64,000 nucleotides of DNA from Pseudoruegeria sp. HB172150. Lineage in GTDB: Bacteria; Pseudomonadota; Alphaproteobacteria; Rhodobacterales; Rhodobacteraceae. The notes beneath the pieces were generated by a model. It saw only the letters and a program-made list of their open reading frames with translations, did not search any database and had not been told where the DNA came from. Both the position numbers and the translations under genes were made by a program. Location of the stretch: contig NZ_JAATNG010000001.1 of assembly GCF_013184805.1 (NCBI RefSeq), positions 2,356,001-2,420,000 on the forward strand, given 5' to 3'. Numbering within the stretch: the first letter of the stretch is position 1; each line of letters opens with the position of its first letter. Positions 7,789-17,412 of this stretch are shown here, one piece after another.

Positions 7789-10650
7789 CTACTCCGCCGC
7801 GACCCGCCGCTTCGGATTCAGCATATCCTTGAGATATCGACCGGTATGGCTCGCCTCGACCTTCGCCACGTCCTCGGGCGTGCCCTCGGCGACGATGGTA
7901 CCGCCGCCGTCGCCGCCTTCCGGCCCGATATCGATCAGCCAGTCGGCGGTCTTAATCACGTCCAGGTTGTGCTCGATCACCACGACCGAATTCCCCTGAT
8001 CCACCAATTCGTGCAGCACTTCCAACAGCTTCTTCACATCCTCGAAGTGCAGCCCCGTCGTCGGTTCGTCGAGAATATACAGCGTCCGCCCCGTGGACCG
8101 CTTTGACAGCTCTTTCGACAGCTTCACCCGCTGCGCCTCGCCGCCCGAGAGCGTCGTCGCCTGCTGGCCCACCTTGATGTAGTCGAGCCCGACCCGGTGC
8201 AGCGCGTCCATCTTGTCGCGGATCGACGGCACCGCCTTGAAGAATTCGCGCGCCTCCTCGACGGTCATGTCCAGCACGTCGGCGATGGACTTGCCCTTGA
8301 ACTTCACCTCCAGCGTTTCGCGGTTGTACCGCGCGCCGCCGCAGGTCTCGCAGGTCACGTAAACGTCGGGCAGGAAGTGCATCTCGATCTTGATCAGCCC
8401 GTCGCCCTGGCACGCCTCGCAGCGGCCGCCCTTCACGTTGAAGGAAAACCGGCCCGGCTTGTAGCCCCGCGCCTTGGCCTCGGGCAGCCCGGCGAACCAG
8501 TCGCGGATCGGGGTGAAGGCCCCGGTATAGGTCGCCGGGTTCGAACGCGGCGTCCGCCCGATGGGGCGCTGGTCGATGTCGATCACCTTGTCGAGATGCT
8601 CCAGCCCCTTGATCGTCTCGCAGAGCGACGGCGTCTGGCGCGCCCCGTTGAGCCGCATGGACGCGGTCTTGAACAGTGTCTCGATGGTCAGGGTGGACTT
8701 GCCGCCGCCCGATACCCCGGTGACGCAGACGAATTTGCCCAGCGGGAACTTCGCCGTCATGTTCTTGAGGTTGTTGCCGGTGGCATTGACCACCGTCACC
8801 GCCTTCTTGTTGCCCTTGCGCCGCTCGGCCGGTACCGGGATCTCCCGCGCGCCGGTCAGGTACTGCCCGGTGATAGAGGCCGGGTTCGCCGCGATCTCCG
8901 CCGGGGTTCCGTGCGCCACGACCGACCCGCCATGCACGCCCGCGCCCGGCCCGATATCGAGCACGTAATCCGCCTCGCGGATCGCTTCCTCGTCATGCTC
9001 GACCACGATGACGGTGTTGCCCTGGTCGCGCAGGTTCTTCAGCGTCAGCAGCAGCCGGTCGTTGTCGCGCTGGTGCAGGCCGATGGACGGCTCGTCCAGC
9101 ACGTAGAGCACGCCGGTCAGCCCCGACCCGATCTGCGAAGCCAGCCGGATCCGCTGGCTTTCGCCGCCGGACAGGGTGCCGGAATTCCGCGACATCGTCA
9201 GGTATTCGAGGCCGACATTGTTCAGGAAGCCCAGCCGCTCGCGGATCTCCTTCAGGATCGCGCGCGCGATCTCGTTCTTCTGCTGGCTCAGCTGCTCCGG
9301 CACCGTCTCGATCCAGGCATATGCCTCCCGGATCGACATCTGCACCACTTCGCCGATATGCAGCCCCGCGATCTTTACCGCCAGCGCCTCTTCACGCAGG
9401 CGAAAGCCGTTGCAGGCGCCGCAGGGCCGGTTGTTCTGGTAGCGCTCGAACTCCTCGCGGATCCAGGAGCTGTCGGTCTCGCGATAGCGCCGTTCCATGT
9501 TGGGGATCACCCCCTCGAACGGCCGCGACACCTGATAGACCCGCCCGCCCTCGTCATAGCGGAACTGGATCTCCTCCTTGCCGGAGCCATAGAGGAACAC
9601 CTGCTGCACGTCTTCCGGCAGGTCCTTCCACTTCATGTTCTTGTCAAAGCCGTAGTGCTTGGCGATGGACTCGATGGTCTGCAGGAAATAGGGCGACTTG
9701 CCCTTCCGCCACGGCGCCAGCGCGCCGTTATAGACGGTCAGGTTCAGGTCGGGCACCACGAGGCGCTCGTCGAAGAACAGCTCCACCCCCAGCCCGTCGC
9801 ATTTCGGGCAGGCGCCGAAGGGCGCGTTGAACGAGAACAGCCGTGGCTCGATCTCGGGGATGGTGAAGCCGCTGACAGGACAGGCGAAATTCTCGGAGAA
9901 CGTGATCCGCTCCGGCTCGCCTTCCGACGGCGCGGTTTCCAGAATGGCGATCCCGTCGGCGAGGTCCAGCGCGGTGCGGAACGAATCCGCCAGCCGCGTC
10001 TCCAGCCCCTCGCGCACGACGATCCGGTCGACCACGACGTCGATGTCGTGGCGGAACCGCTTGTCCAGCGTGGGCGGTTCGTCCAGCTCGTAAAACGCGC
10101 CGTCCACCTTGACCCGCTGGAAGCCCTGCTTGCGCAGTTCAATGAACTCTTTCTTGTACTCGCCCTTCCGGTCCCGGATGATCGGCGCCAGGAGATAGCC
10201 GCGCGTGCCCTCCTCCATCGCCATCACCCGGTCGACCATGTCCTGCACCTGCTGCGCCTCGATGGGCAGCCCGGTGGCCGGCGAATAGGGCGTCCCAGCC
10301 CGCGCGAACAGAAGCCGCAGATAGTCGTAGATCTCGGTCACCGTTCCGACGGTGGAGCGCGGGTTCTTTGACGTTGTCTTCTGCTCGATTGAGATCGCCG
10401 GCGACAGGCCCGAGATGTGATCGACATCCGGCTTTTCCATCATGTCGAGGAACTGCCGTGCATAGGCCGAGAGCGACTCGACATAGCGGCGCTGCCCCTC
10501 GGCATAGATCGTGTCGAAGGCCAGAGAGGACTTGCCCGACCCCGACAGACCGGTGATCACCACCAGCTCGTCGCGCGGAATATCCACGTCGATGTCCTTG
10601 AGATTGTGCTCGCGCGCGCCGCGAACTTCGATCTTCTTCAGATCCGCCAT
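7789..10650 (-). CDS. uvrA: Excinuclease ABC subunit A (UvrA)
   Basis: Damage-recognition ATPase of nucleotide excision repair, acting as a dimer with UvrB; 953 aa, full length. Two ABC modules are visible: first Walker A GLSGSGKS (34-41), second [14 protein letters not shown] signatures in both, and Walker B LDEPS / LDEPT. The C-terminal zinc module (CEACQGDG ... CETCGG) is intact. The N-terminal one reads C257-P-V-S260 and C281-P-K-C284, so one of the four usual cysteines is Ser; from memory this CPVSG form is normal in alphaproteobacteria. An SOS operator lies 66 bases upstream. The gene stands alone with its own terminator, as expected for a LexA-regulated unit. Confidence 0.98.
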   Translation of the reverse strand: MADLKKIEVRGAREHNLKDIDVDIPRDELVVITGLSGSGKSSLAFDTIYAEGQRRYVESLSAYARQFLDMMEKPDVDHISGLSPAISIEQKTTSKNPRSTVGTVTEIYDYLRLLFARAGTPYSPATGLPIEAQQVQDMVDRVMAMEEGTRGYLLAPIIRDRKGEYKKEFIELRKQGFQRVKVDGAFYELDEPPTLDKRFRHDIDVVVDRIVVREGLETRLADSFRTALDLADGIAILETAPSEGEPERITFSENFACPVSGFTIPEIEPRLFSFNAPFGACPKCDGLGVELFFDERLVVPDLNLTVYNGALAPWRKGKSPYFLQTIESIAKHYGFDKNMKWKDLPEDVQQVFLYGSGKEEIQFRYDEGGRVYQVSRPFEGVIPNMERRYRETDSSWIREEFERYQNNRPCGACNGFRLREEALAVKIAGLHIGEVVQMSIREAYAWIETVPEQLSQQKNEIARAILKEIRERLGFLNNVGLEYLTMSRNSGTLSGGESQRIRLASQIGSGLTGVLYVLDEPSIGLHQRDNDRLLLTLKNLRDQGNTVIVVEHDEEAIREADYVLDIGPGAGVHGGSVVAHGTPAEIAANPASITGQYLTGAREIPVPAERRKGNKKAVTVVNATGNNLKNMTAKFPLGKFVCVTGVSGGGKSTLTIETLFKTASMRLNGARQTPSLCETIKGLEHLDKVIDIDQRPIGRTPRSNPATYTGAFTPIRDWFAGLPEAKARGYKPGRFSFNVKGGRCEACQGDGLIKIEMHFLPDVYVTCETCGGARYNRETLEVKFKGKSIADVLDMTVEEAREFFKAVPSIRDKMDALHRVGLDYIKVGQQATTLSGGEAQRVKLSKELSKRSTGRTLYILDEPTTGLHFEDVKKLLEVLHELVDQGNSVVVIEHNLDVIKTADWLIDIGPEGGDGGGTIVAEGTPEDVAKVEASHTGRYLKDMLNPKRRVAAE

Positions 10651-10715
10651 GCAAAGCCCTCTTCACCAGCGGTTAAGAAATAACCCATGCCCCGCGAGTC
10701 TCCAATCGAAAAATG

Positions 10716-10730
10716 GAACATTACGCGAAC
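10716..10730 (-). promoter_or_regulatory. SOS (LexA) box of uvrA
   Basis: GAAC at 10716-10719 and GAAC at 10727-10730 with exactly 7 bases between, i.e. GTTC-N7-GTTC read toward uvrA. This direct-repeat form is the LexA target described for Rhodobacter and other alphaproteobacteria, with R. sphaeroides uvrA a classical example. It ends 66 bases before the uvrA ATG, an appropriate position for repressing its promoter. Confidence 0.85.
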
Positions 10731-10775
10731 ATCCGCAGCTAATTGCCTCGTTTGGCCCTGTTCTGTCAGGGCGTG

Positions 10776-11942
10776 TCAGGCATAATGCCCACCGCGGCGG
10801 CGCTTCAGGACCAGATGCGCCACGGCACCTCCCACAAACAGCAGCGCCAGCACCACCGGCAGCCCGCCATATCCCGCCAACCCGATCACCGCCACCAGCA
10901 AAGGCGTGCCGACGGTGTTCCCGAGATTCCCGGTCTGCGCCATGCCGCCATTGGCCAGCGCCCGGTCCTCTGCCACCTGATTCAGCTGCGGCACCAGCGC
11001 AAAGCCAGAGCCCTGAACCAGCCCCAGTGCGGCGCCCAGCGCCAGGAACAGCACCGGGTTGCCCGGCAACACCCACAACCCCACCGACGCAACCGCGCAG
11101 CACACGAAGCCCGCGATGCTGACCTTCACCGCCTCCACCCGCCGGAGCAGCAGGACGCCCAGCGTCAGCGAACTGCCCAGCGACATCAGCGGCATCAGGC
11201 CCAGCACCAGCGCCCGGCTGCCTTCTGGCAGATAGGGTGGCAGAACCGTCAGCACGGCCACGAAACAGGTCGTGTAGAACAGCCAGCCCCAGGCCGCCGC
11301 CCCCACGAATGGATCGAAATAGATACGCCGGTGCGCCGTTACAAGCTCTGCCAGGCGCGGCGGGCGCGGCCGCTCGCCCGAGACCTTCGGCAGGATCGGC
11401 CACAGCACCGCCGCCATCACCGCCATGTAGACCGCATGCGCCCACATCAGGCTGCGCAGACCGAAGGCCTGTGCCAGCGGTATCCCGACCCAGGCCAGCA
11501 CCGCGAAGGCCACCGCGAAGAAGCTGCTCCAGATCGTCAGCGCCAGCCCGCGCCCCTTGGCGTCGCTGAACTCGGCGATCATCGTAGGCCCCGCCACCAC
11601 AATTGCCAGATGTGCAGCACCTTCCAGCACGCGCGATCCCAGAAACAGCGGTAGCGCCGGAAAGAGCCCCTGGAACACCGAGATCCCCGCCCCCAGTACC
11701 AGCGCCGACAGCAGCGCCCGCCGGTACCCGATCCGCGCTACCAGCACGCCCGCGATCACGCCCAGCAGGATGCCGAGGAACCCGACCAGCGACACCGCGA
11801 AGCCCAGTGACGCGCCAGCGTCCGGATAGACCTCGGGCAGCCGGTCGAAGATCACGCTGATCTTGCCGTATTGCGCGGCCGCCCCCAGACCGGCGGCCCA
11901 GAGCAGCATAACCAGCCGCCAGTCGGTTCCCTCGCGTTCCAT
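10776..11942 (-). CDS. MFS transporter
   Basis: 388-aa inner-membrane permease of the major facilitator superfamily, with about 12 hydrophobic helices. The ATG at 11942 ([10 protein letters not shown]) is chosen because upstream in-frame residues are Arg/Gly/Pro-rich and non-membrane. The loop between helices 2 and 3 ([13 protein letters not shown]) fits the MFS A-motif region, and the C-terminus ends with a basic tail ([10 protein letters not shown]). Substrate is unknown: no binding motif or metabolic neighbour gives a clue. It is divergent from the lipoprotein gene at 12078, sharing a 135-base intergenic region, and lies downstream of nothing on its strand. Family certain, specificity not. 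Confidence 0.9.
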   Translation of the reverse strand: MEREGTDWRLVMLLWAAGLGAAAQYGKISVIFDRLPEVYPDAGASLGFAVSLVGFLGILLGVIAGVLVARIGYRRALLSALVLGAGISVFQGLFPALPLFLGSRVLEGAAHLAIVVAGPTMIAEFSDAKGRGLALTIWSSFFAVAFAVLAWVGIPLAQAFGLRSLMWAHAVYMAVMAAVLWPILPKVSGERPRPPRLAELVTAHRRIYFDPFVGAAAWGWLFYTTCFVAVLTVLPPYLPEGSRALVLGLMPLMSLGSSLTLGVLLLRRVEAVKVSIAGFVCCAVASVGLWVLPGNPVLFLALGAALGLVQGSGFALVPQLNQVAEDRALANGGMAQTGNLGNTVGTPLLVAVIGLAGYGGLPVVLALLFVGGAVAHLVLKRRRGGHYA

Positions 11943-12077
11943 GCCGCCGGTAGAGCCGCAAGCACCGGCAGGGTCAAGCCGCCAACCGCCGCCCCGGCGA
12001 TGGCGGCTTCCTATCCGCCCCGGTTTCGGGAAAGCTGGCAGCCACAACCGGAATCACGATGACCCGAAAGGATGCCC

Positions 12078-12479
12078 ATGCCGATCACGCGCCGAACCTT
12101 CCTCGCCGGCATGCTCTCGACCAGCGCGCTTGCCCTCGCGGCCTGCGCCGTCGAACAGCAATGGGTCACCCTCGGCACGGCGCAGGTCAACCTGCGCAAC
12201 ACCTTCACCATCATCCCGGTGACGGTGCAGCAGGGCCTGTTCACCAGCCTCAGGCTGCAGGTCTCGGGCAGCCCGGTCTTCATCAACTCGCTGGTGGTCA
12301 ACTTCGTGAGCGGCGAACAGTCGACCCTCGCCGTCAACACCGCCATTCCCGCCGGGGGCCAGACCGACCCGATCTTTCTTCCCGGCGTGGTGCGGGCCAT
12401 CAAGCTGATCCAGATGAACTTTCGCAGGGTGCCGACGGGCGGCAGCGCCACGGTCACCGTGCAGGGCAGCCGGATCTAA
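12078..12479 (+). CDS. Putative Tat-exported lipoprotein, unknown function
   Basis: 133-aa protein. ATG 12078 is preferred over 12072 because AAAGGA (12067-12072) is then 5 bases away. The N-terminus TRRTFLAGML...LAAC combines a twin-arginine motif with a lipobox (Cys near residue 21), so the mature protein is probably a Tat-dependent lipoprotein at the cell envelope. The mature domain of about 110 residues alternates polar and hydrophobic residues (TVQQGLFTSLRLQVSG, VVNFVSGEQSTLAV) and is likely all-beta. It ends 4 bases into the convergent methyltransferase gene. I do not recognise the family. Confidence 0.75.
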   Translation: MPITRRTFLAGMLSTSALALAACAVEQQWVTLGTAQVNLRNTFTIIPVTVQQGLFTSLRLQVSGSPVFINSLVVNFVSGEQSTLAVNTAIPAGGQTDPIFLPGVVRAIKLIQMNFRRVPTGGSATVTVQGSRI

Positions 12480-13279
12480 CCCGGCTTGCGCGCGATCAGC
12501 GTGCCATAGGCCTGAAAGCCGAACAGCGTCCCGGCATCGCGCCGGCGCGCGTATTCCGCCAGCAGCCCGGCGGCCAGTTCCGGCCCGATCTCGCCCTTCT
12601 TCAGCATCATGTCGGTGGTGAACTTCACCCAGGCCAGCATCCCGTCATCCTTGCGGATCAGCCGCGGGATCATCCAGAAGTCGGCGACCTCGAACCCCGC
12701 CGCGCCGCTCAGCCCGGCAAGTTTGCTGCACACATGGGGATCGACGACGAAGTTCTGTTTGAAATAGGTCTCGCAGGCCGACAGCGGGTCGCCGGGAAAA
12801 CCCGACAGGCTGCCCTTCGAGAAGTCGCCGTCGAACACCACCAGCCAGCCGCCCGGCCGCAGCACGCGGAACGCCTCGGCAAGCAGCGGCACCGGATCGG
12901 GCACATGGCTCAGCACCGTGTGCTGGATCACCAGATCGACCGATCCGTCCTCCAGCTCCAGCGCGGTGCCGTCCTGCGCCTCGAATGTCACGTTCGGAAT
13001 GCCTTCGGCCAGCCGCCGCGCATGCGGCAGGAACTCGGCGGCTGGCTCCGTCGCGAGTACTTCTGCCTCCGGCGCCCAGGCCGCCACCTGCCGGGCAATC
13101 GGGCCGGAACCTGCGCCGACCTCCACGGCCTTGCGAATCTCGTCCTTCGGCAGCGCCGCGAGATACCGCGCCACGCCCTCGGACATCGCCGGTTCCGCCG
13201 CGCGCGTCTCCAGCACCTCTACCGCCAGTTCGATGAAATCAGCGCCAGCCGCGCTCATGTCGGAAAATGGATCCGGCAT
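12476..13279 (-). CDS. Class I SAM-dependent methyltransferase
   Basis: 267-aa cytoplasmic methyltransferase. The SAM-binding motif I is VEVGAGSGPIA (~residues 52-62), the acidic end of strand 2 is ATEPAAEF, motif II is the GSVDLVIQHTVLSHV region, and PGGWLVVFDGDF follows, typical of the Methyltransf_11/25 group. GGGAGGG 4-5 bases before the ATG supports the start. The middle DGDFSKGSL segment and the roughly 100-residue C-terminal part would form the substrate pocket, but the acceptor (small molecule, lipid or protein) cannot be told. It converges on the lipoprotein gene with a 4-base overlap and has no co-directional partner. Confidence 0.88.
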   Translation of the reverse strand: MPDPFSDMSAAGADFIELAVEVLETRAAEPAMSEGVARYLAALPKDEIRKAVEVGAGSGPIARQVAAWAPEAEVLATEPAAEFLPHARRLAEGIPNVTFEAQDGTALELEDGSVDLVIQHTVLSHVPDPVPLLAEAFRVLRPGGWLVVFDGDFSKGSLSGFPGDPLSACETYFKQNFVVDPHVCSKLAGLSGAAGFEVADFWMIPRLIRKDDGMLAWVKFTTDMMLKKGEIGPELAAGLLAEYARRRDAGTLFGFQAYGTLIARKPG

Positions 13280-13337
13280 CTGTCCCTCCCTGAAAATGTT
13301 TCCGGCAGCCTAGCACGATTCCCCGGTTTTCAGAACG

Positions 13338-15353
13338 TTACCGGGCACAGCCCCCCAGCACCGCCGGCAGCCCGTTGAGCGCCAGCGTCTGGCTCAATCG
13401 CGCCGGCGGCAGCGCCTCGAACCCCGCGATCCGCGCCTCCAGCAAATGTGCTACCAGTTCCGGCGCCTCCGCCACGTACCAGTCGCCCGCGCGCCGGAAG
13501 GTCACCACGCCCAGCGGATAGGTGTTGGCGTCCAGCGAGACCTGCACCTGTACTTCTTCCTCCGGCGTGTGAAACACCCCGGCGCCAAAGGCAAAGCCGC
13601 CGCAGCCGACATGCGCTAGCCAGTCCGCCGGACCGGCGCCCGCCTCGCCCGCCACCGGCCCCAGCCCCGGCACGTCTACCTCCACCGCCCAGCGTGGTTC
13701 GATCACGCCGTCGTAAAACACTTCGCCGCCATCGCTCACCACCACCGGGTCCGGCGCGGGCTGGCAGCCCAGCGCCGCGATCCCCGCGCCGTCCATCGCG
13801 ATCTCAGCCTCCAGCCCGAAGGCGGGCGCCGATACGGTCAGCGGTCCGCCCGCAAGCAGCGGCTGCAACGACGTGGCGCCGGGAATGTCGATCCGCCCGT
13901 CATGCTCCTGGTACCGCCCGGGCAGTTCCACTTCCCCCGCCCCAGCACTGAACGCCACCGGCGCCACCATCGCCTCGGGCCGCGCCACCGGCCCGTAGGA
14001 CAGCCGCATCTCGTTGCCGAAGTAACAGGACACCTGCAGCGTCCGCCCGCCGGGCAGCGCCGTCTCGACCACCGGGAAGGACTCGCCGTTCATCAGCTTG
14101 CCCTCCGCAGCATGCCAGCCAGTCGCCACCTTGCGATCCCCGCGCGCTTCGGGCTGGTCACAGCCGATCCGCTGCAGCACCTCCGGCAGCTTCGACAGGT
14201 CATAGACCTGCCGGTTCCCGTAGGACCGCGCGCTATCCCAGACCTGCAGCCGCTCGGCCCGCCACATCGTCTCCCACAGTTTCGCGAGGTCCGCCTCCAG
14301 CCCGTCCTGCCACAGAACCGCGGACCCGCGATTGAAGCCGAACACCAGCCGGAACCGCTCCGCCGGATCGTCATCGAATGTCCAGACCGACTCGTATGGC
14401 TGCGAAGGGTCGGTGCCGCGATACTCGCCCGACCAGACGAACCCGTCGCAGGCCACGCCCAGTTCGCCCAGCGATGCGGTATCGATCCCGCCCAGCATAC
14501 CGCCCGCCGAGGGTTCCGCCGGCCAGACCGTCCAGTCGCCGGTCTGGTAGAACACCAGCGGCGGCGCCGGATACGGCCGTGCCGGGCAGTCAAGCGCGTC
14601 CAGCGCCTTTGACGATCCCTTCAGGGTAAACCGCGCCGACAGCCCGTGTTCCGGGCTTTCGAACAGCACCTCCGCCCCCGCCTGCAGCGCGTCGACGCCC
14701 GACTGGTCCAGATCGGTCCGCAGCTTGTCGCCCTCGATGAAGTAGACGTAGGGAATGCGCTTGTACAACGATGCACCGTTGCCGCGCGTCACCTCGAACG
14801 TGCCTTCATAGGCGGTGCCCGGCCCGGCCGAGATTCCGTCCACCAGCACATGCAGCCCGCCGCCGGGATGACACATCGCGTAGAGTGTCCGCCCCTCCGC
14901 GCCGGTTACCTCCGCCGTCTCGATCCGCCCGCCATACATCAGCGCCAGCGCGCCGTTGCTCCAGGTTCCCGCAGCGGGTGCATCCGCCGGGACTTCCGGC
15001 AACGGGATCACCGGCAAGCCCGGCGCAGGCGCGGCAGGCGCCGCGACAACCGGCGGCGCAGCAGGCGCGGCGGGTGCTGCCCCCGGCACTCCCTGCATCA
15101 CCACCTGCTGGATGCACTGCACGAAGATCAGCCCGTAGGCCTGGAATGTCGCCATCGGAACGCCGGCGGTATCGTTGGCCAGAAGCTTGTCCAGCACCGG
15201 CCCGTCGATCCCCTGTGCGCGCGCCGTCTCGATGGTACAGCCGCAGCTCTGCGGATATTGCGGATTGTTCGCCCGGCAGATTTCCATCGGGTCCGCCGCC
15301 GCCATCCCGGCCGCGGCGGCCCACAGAAACGCCACCCATTTCAGAAGCTTCAT
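13338..15353 (-). CDS. Exported four-module cysteine-paired protein, unknown function
   Basis: 671-aa protein. The ATG at 15353 follows GGGGTGA and starts a clean signal peptide (MKLLKWVAFLWAAAAGMAAA). The first ~75 mature residues form a small helical domain with SCGCTIETA and FVQCIQQV. A Pro/Ala linker (~residues 90-120) follows, then four weakly similar beta-rich modules. Each has an early cysteine after a beta strand (LYAMCHPGG, LGVACDGF, LQVSCYFGN, LAHVGCGGF) and a terminal cysteine (ALDALDC, VLQRIGC, GIAALGC, AVLGGC). The regular Cys pairs suggest one disulfide per module in the periplasm. It lies downstream of lpd but a hairpin separates them. No known family recognised. Confidence 0.82.
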   Translation of the reverse strand: MKLLKWVAFLWAAAAGMAAADPMEICRANNPQYPQSCGCTIETARAQGIDGPVLDKLLANDTAGVPMATFQAYGLIFVQCIQQVVMQGVPGAAPAAPAAPPVVAAPAAPAPGLPVIPLPEVPADAPAAGTWSNGALALMYGGRIETAEVTGAEGRTLYAMCHPGGGLHVLVDGISAGPGTAYEGTFEVTRGNGASLYKRIPYVYFIEGDKLRTDLDQSGVDALQAGAEVLFESPEHGLSARFTLKGSSKALDALDCPARPYPAPPLVFYQTGDWTVWPAEPSAGGMLGGIDTASLGELGVACDGFVWSGEYRGTDPSQPYESVWTFDDDPAERFRLVFGFNRGSAVLWQDGLEADLAKLWETMWRAERLQVWDSARSYGNRQVYDLSKLPEVLQRIGCDQPEARGDRKVATGWHAAEGKLMNGESFPVVETALPGGRTLQVSCYFGNEMRLSYGPVARPEAMVAPVAFSAGAGEVELPGRYQEHDGRIDIPGATSLQPLLAGGPLTVSAPAFGLEAEIAMDGAGIAALGCQPAPDPVVVSDGGEVFYDGVIEPRWAVEVDVPGLGPVAGEAGAGPADWLAHVGCGGFAFGAGVFHTPEEEVQVQVSLDANTYPLGVVTFRRAGDWYVAEAPELVAHLLEARIAGFEALPPARLSQTLALNGLPAVLGGCAR

Positions 15354-15428
15354 CGCGTCACCCCGATTCCCCCGTCCCATCGAACGCTGCCGATGTGACG
15401 CCGGAATGTCAGGGGCGAAACGAGGTGA

Positions 15429-15452
15429 GCGGCCCGGAAACGACCGGGCCGC
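15429..15452 (-). terminator. Hairpin after lpd
   Basis: Perfect 9-bp stem GCGGCCCGG / CCGGGCCGC with 6-base loop just past the lpd stop. There is no real T-run on the minus strand, so it may act as an attenuator or RNA-stabilising hairpin rather than a full terminator. Confidence 0.55.
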
Positions 15453-15463
15453 AGGGCATCTGC

Positions 15464-16864
15464 CTAGATATGGATCACCCGGTCATAGGCATCGAGCACC
15501 GACTCGTGCATCATCTCGCTGAGCGTCGGGTGCGGGAAGACCGTCTCCATCAGCTCTTCCTCGGTGGTTTCCAGCGTGCGGCCCACCACATAGCCTTGGA
15601 TCAGTTCGGTCACCTCGGCGCCAACCATATGCGCGCCCAGCAGCTCGCCGGTCTTGGCGTCGAAAACGGTCTTCACCATCCCCTCCGCCTCGCCCAGCGC
15701 GATAGCCTTGCCGTTGCCGATGAACGGGAAGTGGCCGACCCTGATGTCGTAGCCTAGGTCTTTGGCCTTCGCCTCGGTGTACCCCACCGACGCGATCTGC
15801 GGCTGGCAATAGGTGCAGCCCGCGATGCTTTCGGGGCGCACCGGGTGCACCTTGTTCTTGCCCGCGACAAGTTCGGCCACCACGACGCCCTCGTGCGACG
15901 CCTTGTGCGCCAGCCAGGGTGCGCCCGCGATGTCACCGATGGCGTACAGCCCGTCGACGCCGGTGCGGCAGTATTCGTCCACCACCACGTGGGTCCGGTC
16001 GACCTTCACGCCGAGAGCTTCCAGCCCGAGGTTCTCGACATTGCCGACAATCCCCACGGCGGAGATCACGGTGTCGAAGTCGACCTTCTCGACCTTGCCG
16101 CCGCTTTCGATATGCGCGGTGACCTTGCCCTTGCCGCGGTCCAGCTGCTTGACCCCGGCCTTCTCCATGATGGTCATGCCCTGCTTCTGGAACTGTTTCT
16201 TGGCGAATTTCGAGATCTCGACATCCTCGACCGGCAGGATCCGGTCCATCACCTCGACCACCGTCGTCTCGGCGCCGAGCGTGTTGTAGAAGGACGCGAA
16301 CTCGATCCCGATGGCGCCGGAGCCGATCACCAGCAGCTTCTTCGGCATCCGCGGCGGCTGCAGCGCGTGCTTGTAGGTCCAGACCAGATCGCCGTCGGCC
16401 TCCAGCCCCGGCAGTTCCCGCGCCCGCGCGCCGGTGGCGAGAACGATGTTCTTCGCTTCCAGCTCCTCGGTGCTTCCGTCTTCCATCTTGACCGAGACCT
16501 TGCCCTTCGCAGGCAGCGTCGCCGCGCCCATGAAGGTGGTGATCTTGTTCTTCTTCATCAGGCCCTTCACGCCCGAATTCAGCTGCTTCGCCACCTGCCG
16601 CGAGCGCTTGACCACCGCGTCGAGGTCGTAGCCGATGTTCTCGGCCTTCAGCCCGAACTCACTGGCGCGCTCCATCAGGTGGAACACTTCCGACGAGCGC
16701 AGCAGCGCCTTGGTCGGGATGCAGCCCCAGTTCAGGCAGATGCCGCCCATGTGCTCGCGCTCGACGATGGCGACGTTCAGCCCCAGCTGCGCGCCACGGA
16801 TCGCGGCGACATAGCCGCCCGGGCCCGCACCGACTACGATCATGTCAAAGGATTTGGCCGCCAT
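15464..16864 (-). CDS. lpd: Dihydrolipoyl dehydrogenase
   Basis: 466-aa FAD flavoenzyme (E3) that reoxidises dihydrolipoamide with NAD+ in 2-oxoacid dehydrogenase complexes or the glycine cleavage system. Seen: N-terminal FAD dinucleotide motif VGAGPGGYVAA (~11-21), redox disulfide C43 and C48 in GGICLNWGCIPTK, NAD-binding GSGAIGIEFA (~180), second FAD contact YAIGDIAG (~310), and the dimerisation-domain catalytic His in HPTLSEMMHES near the C-terminus. A strong ribosome site GGAGGAG lies 4 bases before ATG. No E1 or E2 genes are adjacent, so which complex it serves is not shown; the copy may be a separate, non-operonic E3. Confidence 0.97.
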   Translation of the reverse strand: MAAKSFDMIVVGAGPGGYVAAIRGAQLGLNVAIVEREHMGGICLNWGCIPTKALLRSSEVFHLMERASEFGLKAENIGYDLDAVVKRSRQVAKQLNSGVKGLMKKNKITTFMGAATLPAKGKVSVKMEDGSTEELEAKNIVLATGARARELPGLEADGDLVWTYKHALQPPRMPKKLLVIGSGAIGIEFASFYNTLGAETTVVEVMDRILPVEDVEISKFAKKQFQKQGMTIMEKAGVKQLDRGKGKVTAHIESGGKVEKVDFDTVISAVGIVGNVENLGLEALGVKVDRTHVVVDEYCRTGVDGLYAIGDIAGAPWLAHKASHEGVVVAELVAGKNKVHPVRPESIAGCTYCQPQIASVGYTEAKAKDLGYDIRVGHFPFIGNGKAIALGEAEGMVKTVFDAKTGELLGAHMVGAEVTELIQGYVVGRTLETTEEELMETVFPHPTLSEMMHESVLDAYDRVIHI

Positions 16865-17032
16865 GTACTCCTCCGCCCGGCAGATTGTTTAACGTTCAAC
16901 CATTTTCTACATATCCGACCCGGCGTCATTATCCAATGCCGCCGGGCGAATTGCGGGGTTGCCCGCGTTGCATGCCTTAGCACGGGACACGGTGCGACCG
17001 ATACCGCAGTGTTCGGATGCAGGCGCGCGCGG

Positions 17033-17239
17033 CTAACCGCGCTTCTTCTCGCGCCGGACGATCCAGGCAATGAACATGCCTGTGGCGCCGATGCCCGCGA
17101 CGGCATAGGCGGCAGGAACCAGGTATTCCGGGAACATGCCGGTGCCCATCGGTTCGGCGGATTGCGGGATCAGCGGATAAACGGCGATCACGGCCAGCCC
17201 AGCCAGCAGCACGATCACCCAGGGAAGCATGCGTGTCAT
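17033..17239 (-). CDS. Small two-helix membrane protein
   Basis: 68-aa inner-membrane protein. The ATG at 17239 is supported by AGGAGG 9 bases upstream; longer in-frame extensions are hydrophilic and Arg/Trp-rich. Two hydrophobic segments (LPWVIVLLAGLAVIAVYPLI and the stretch around VPAAYAVAGIGATGMFIAWI) are joined by a short polar loop containing PQSAEPMGTGMFPEY, and the tail is basic (RREKKRG), predicting a cytoplasmic C-terminus. Function unknown. It is divergent from the phosphoesterase at 17413. Confidence 0.75.
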   Translation of the reverse strand: MTRMLPWVIVLLAGLAVIAVYPLIPQSAEPMGTGMFPEYLVPAAYAVAGIGATGMFIAWIVRREKKRG

Positions 17240-17412
17240 GGGTAAGGTCCTCCTGCCCGACCAACGCCACGCAGCGCAGCCAGGTTCCCGGTCTCGCAAA
17301 CTTCACCGAAGCGTCGCGCCGATGTCATCCGGACCTTTCACCCTATCCGCGTGCGGGCCAGCAACCCCGCATTCCCTTCACGTCCCGGAATATTACAGAT
17401 GGAGAGCGCACC

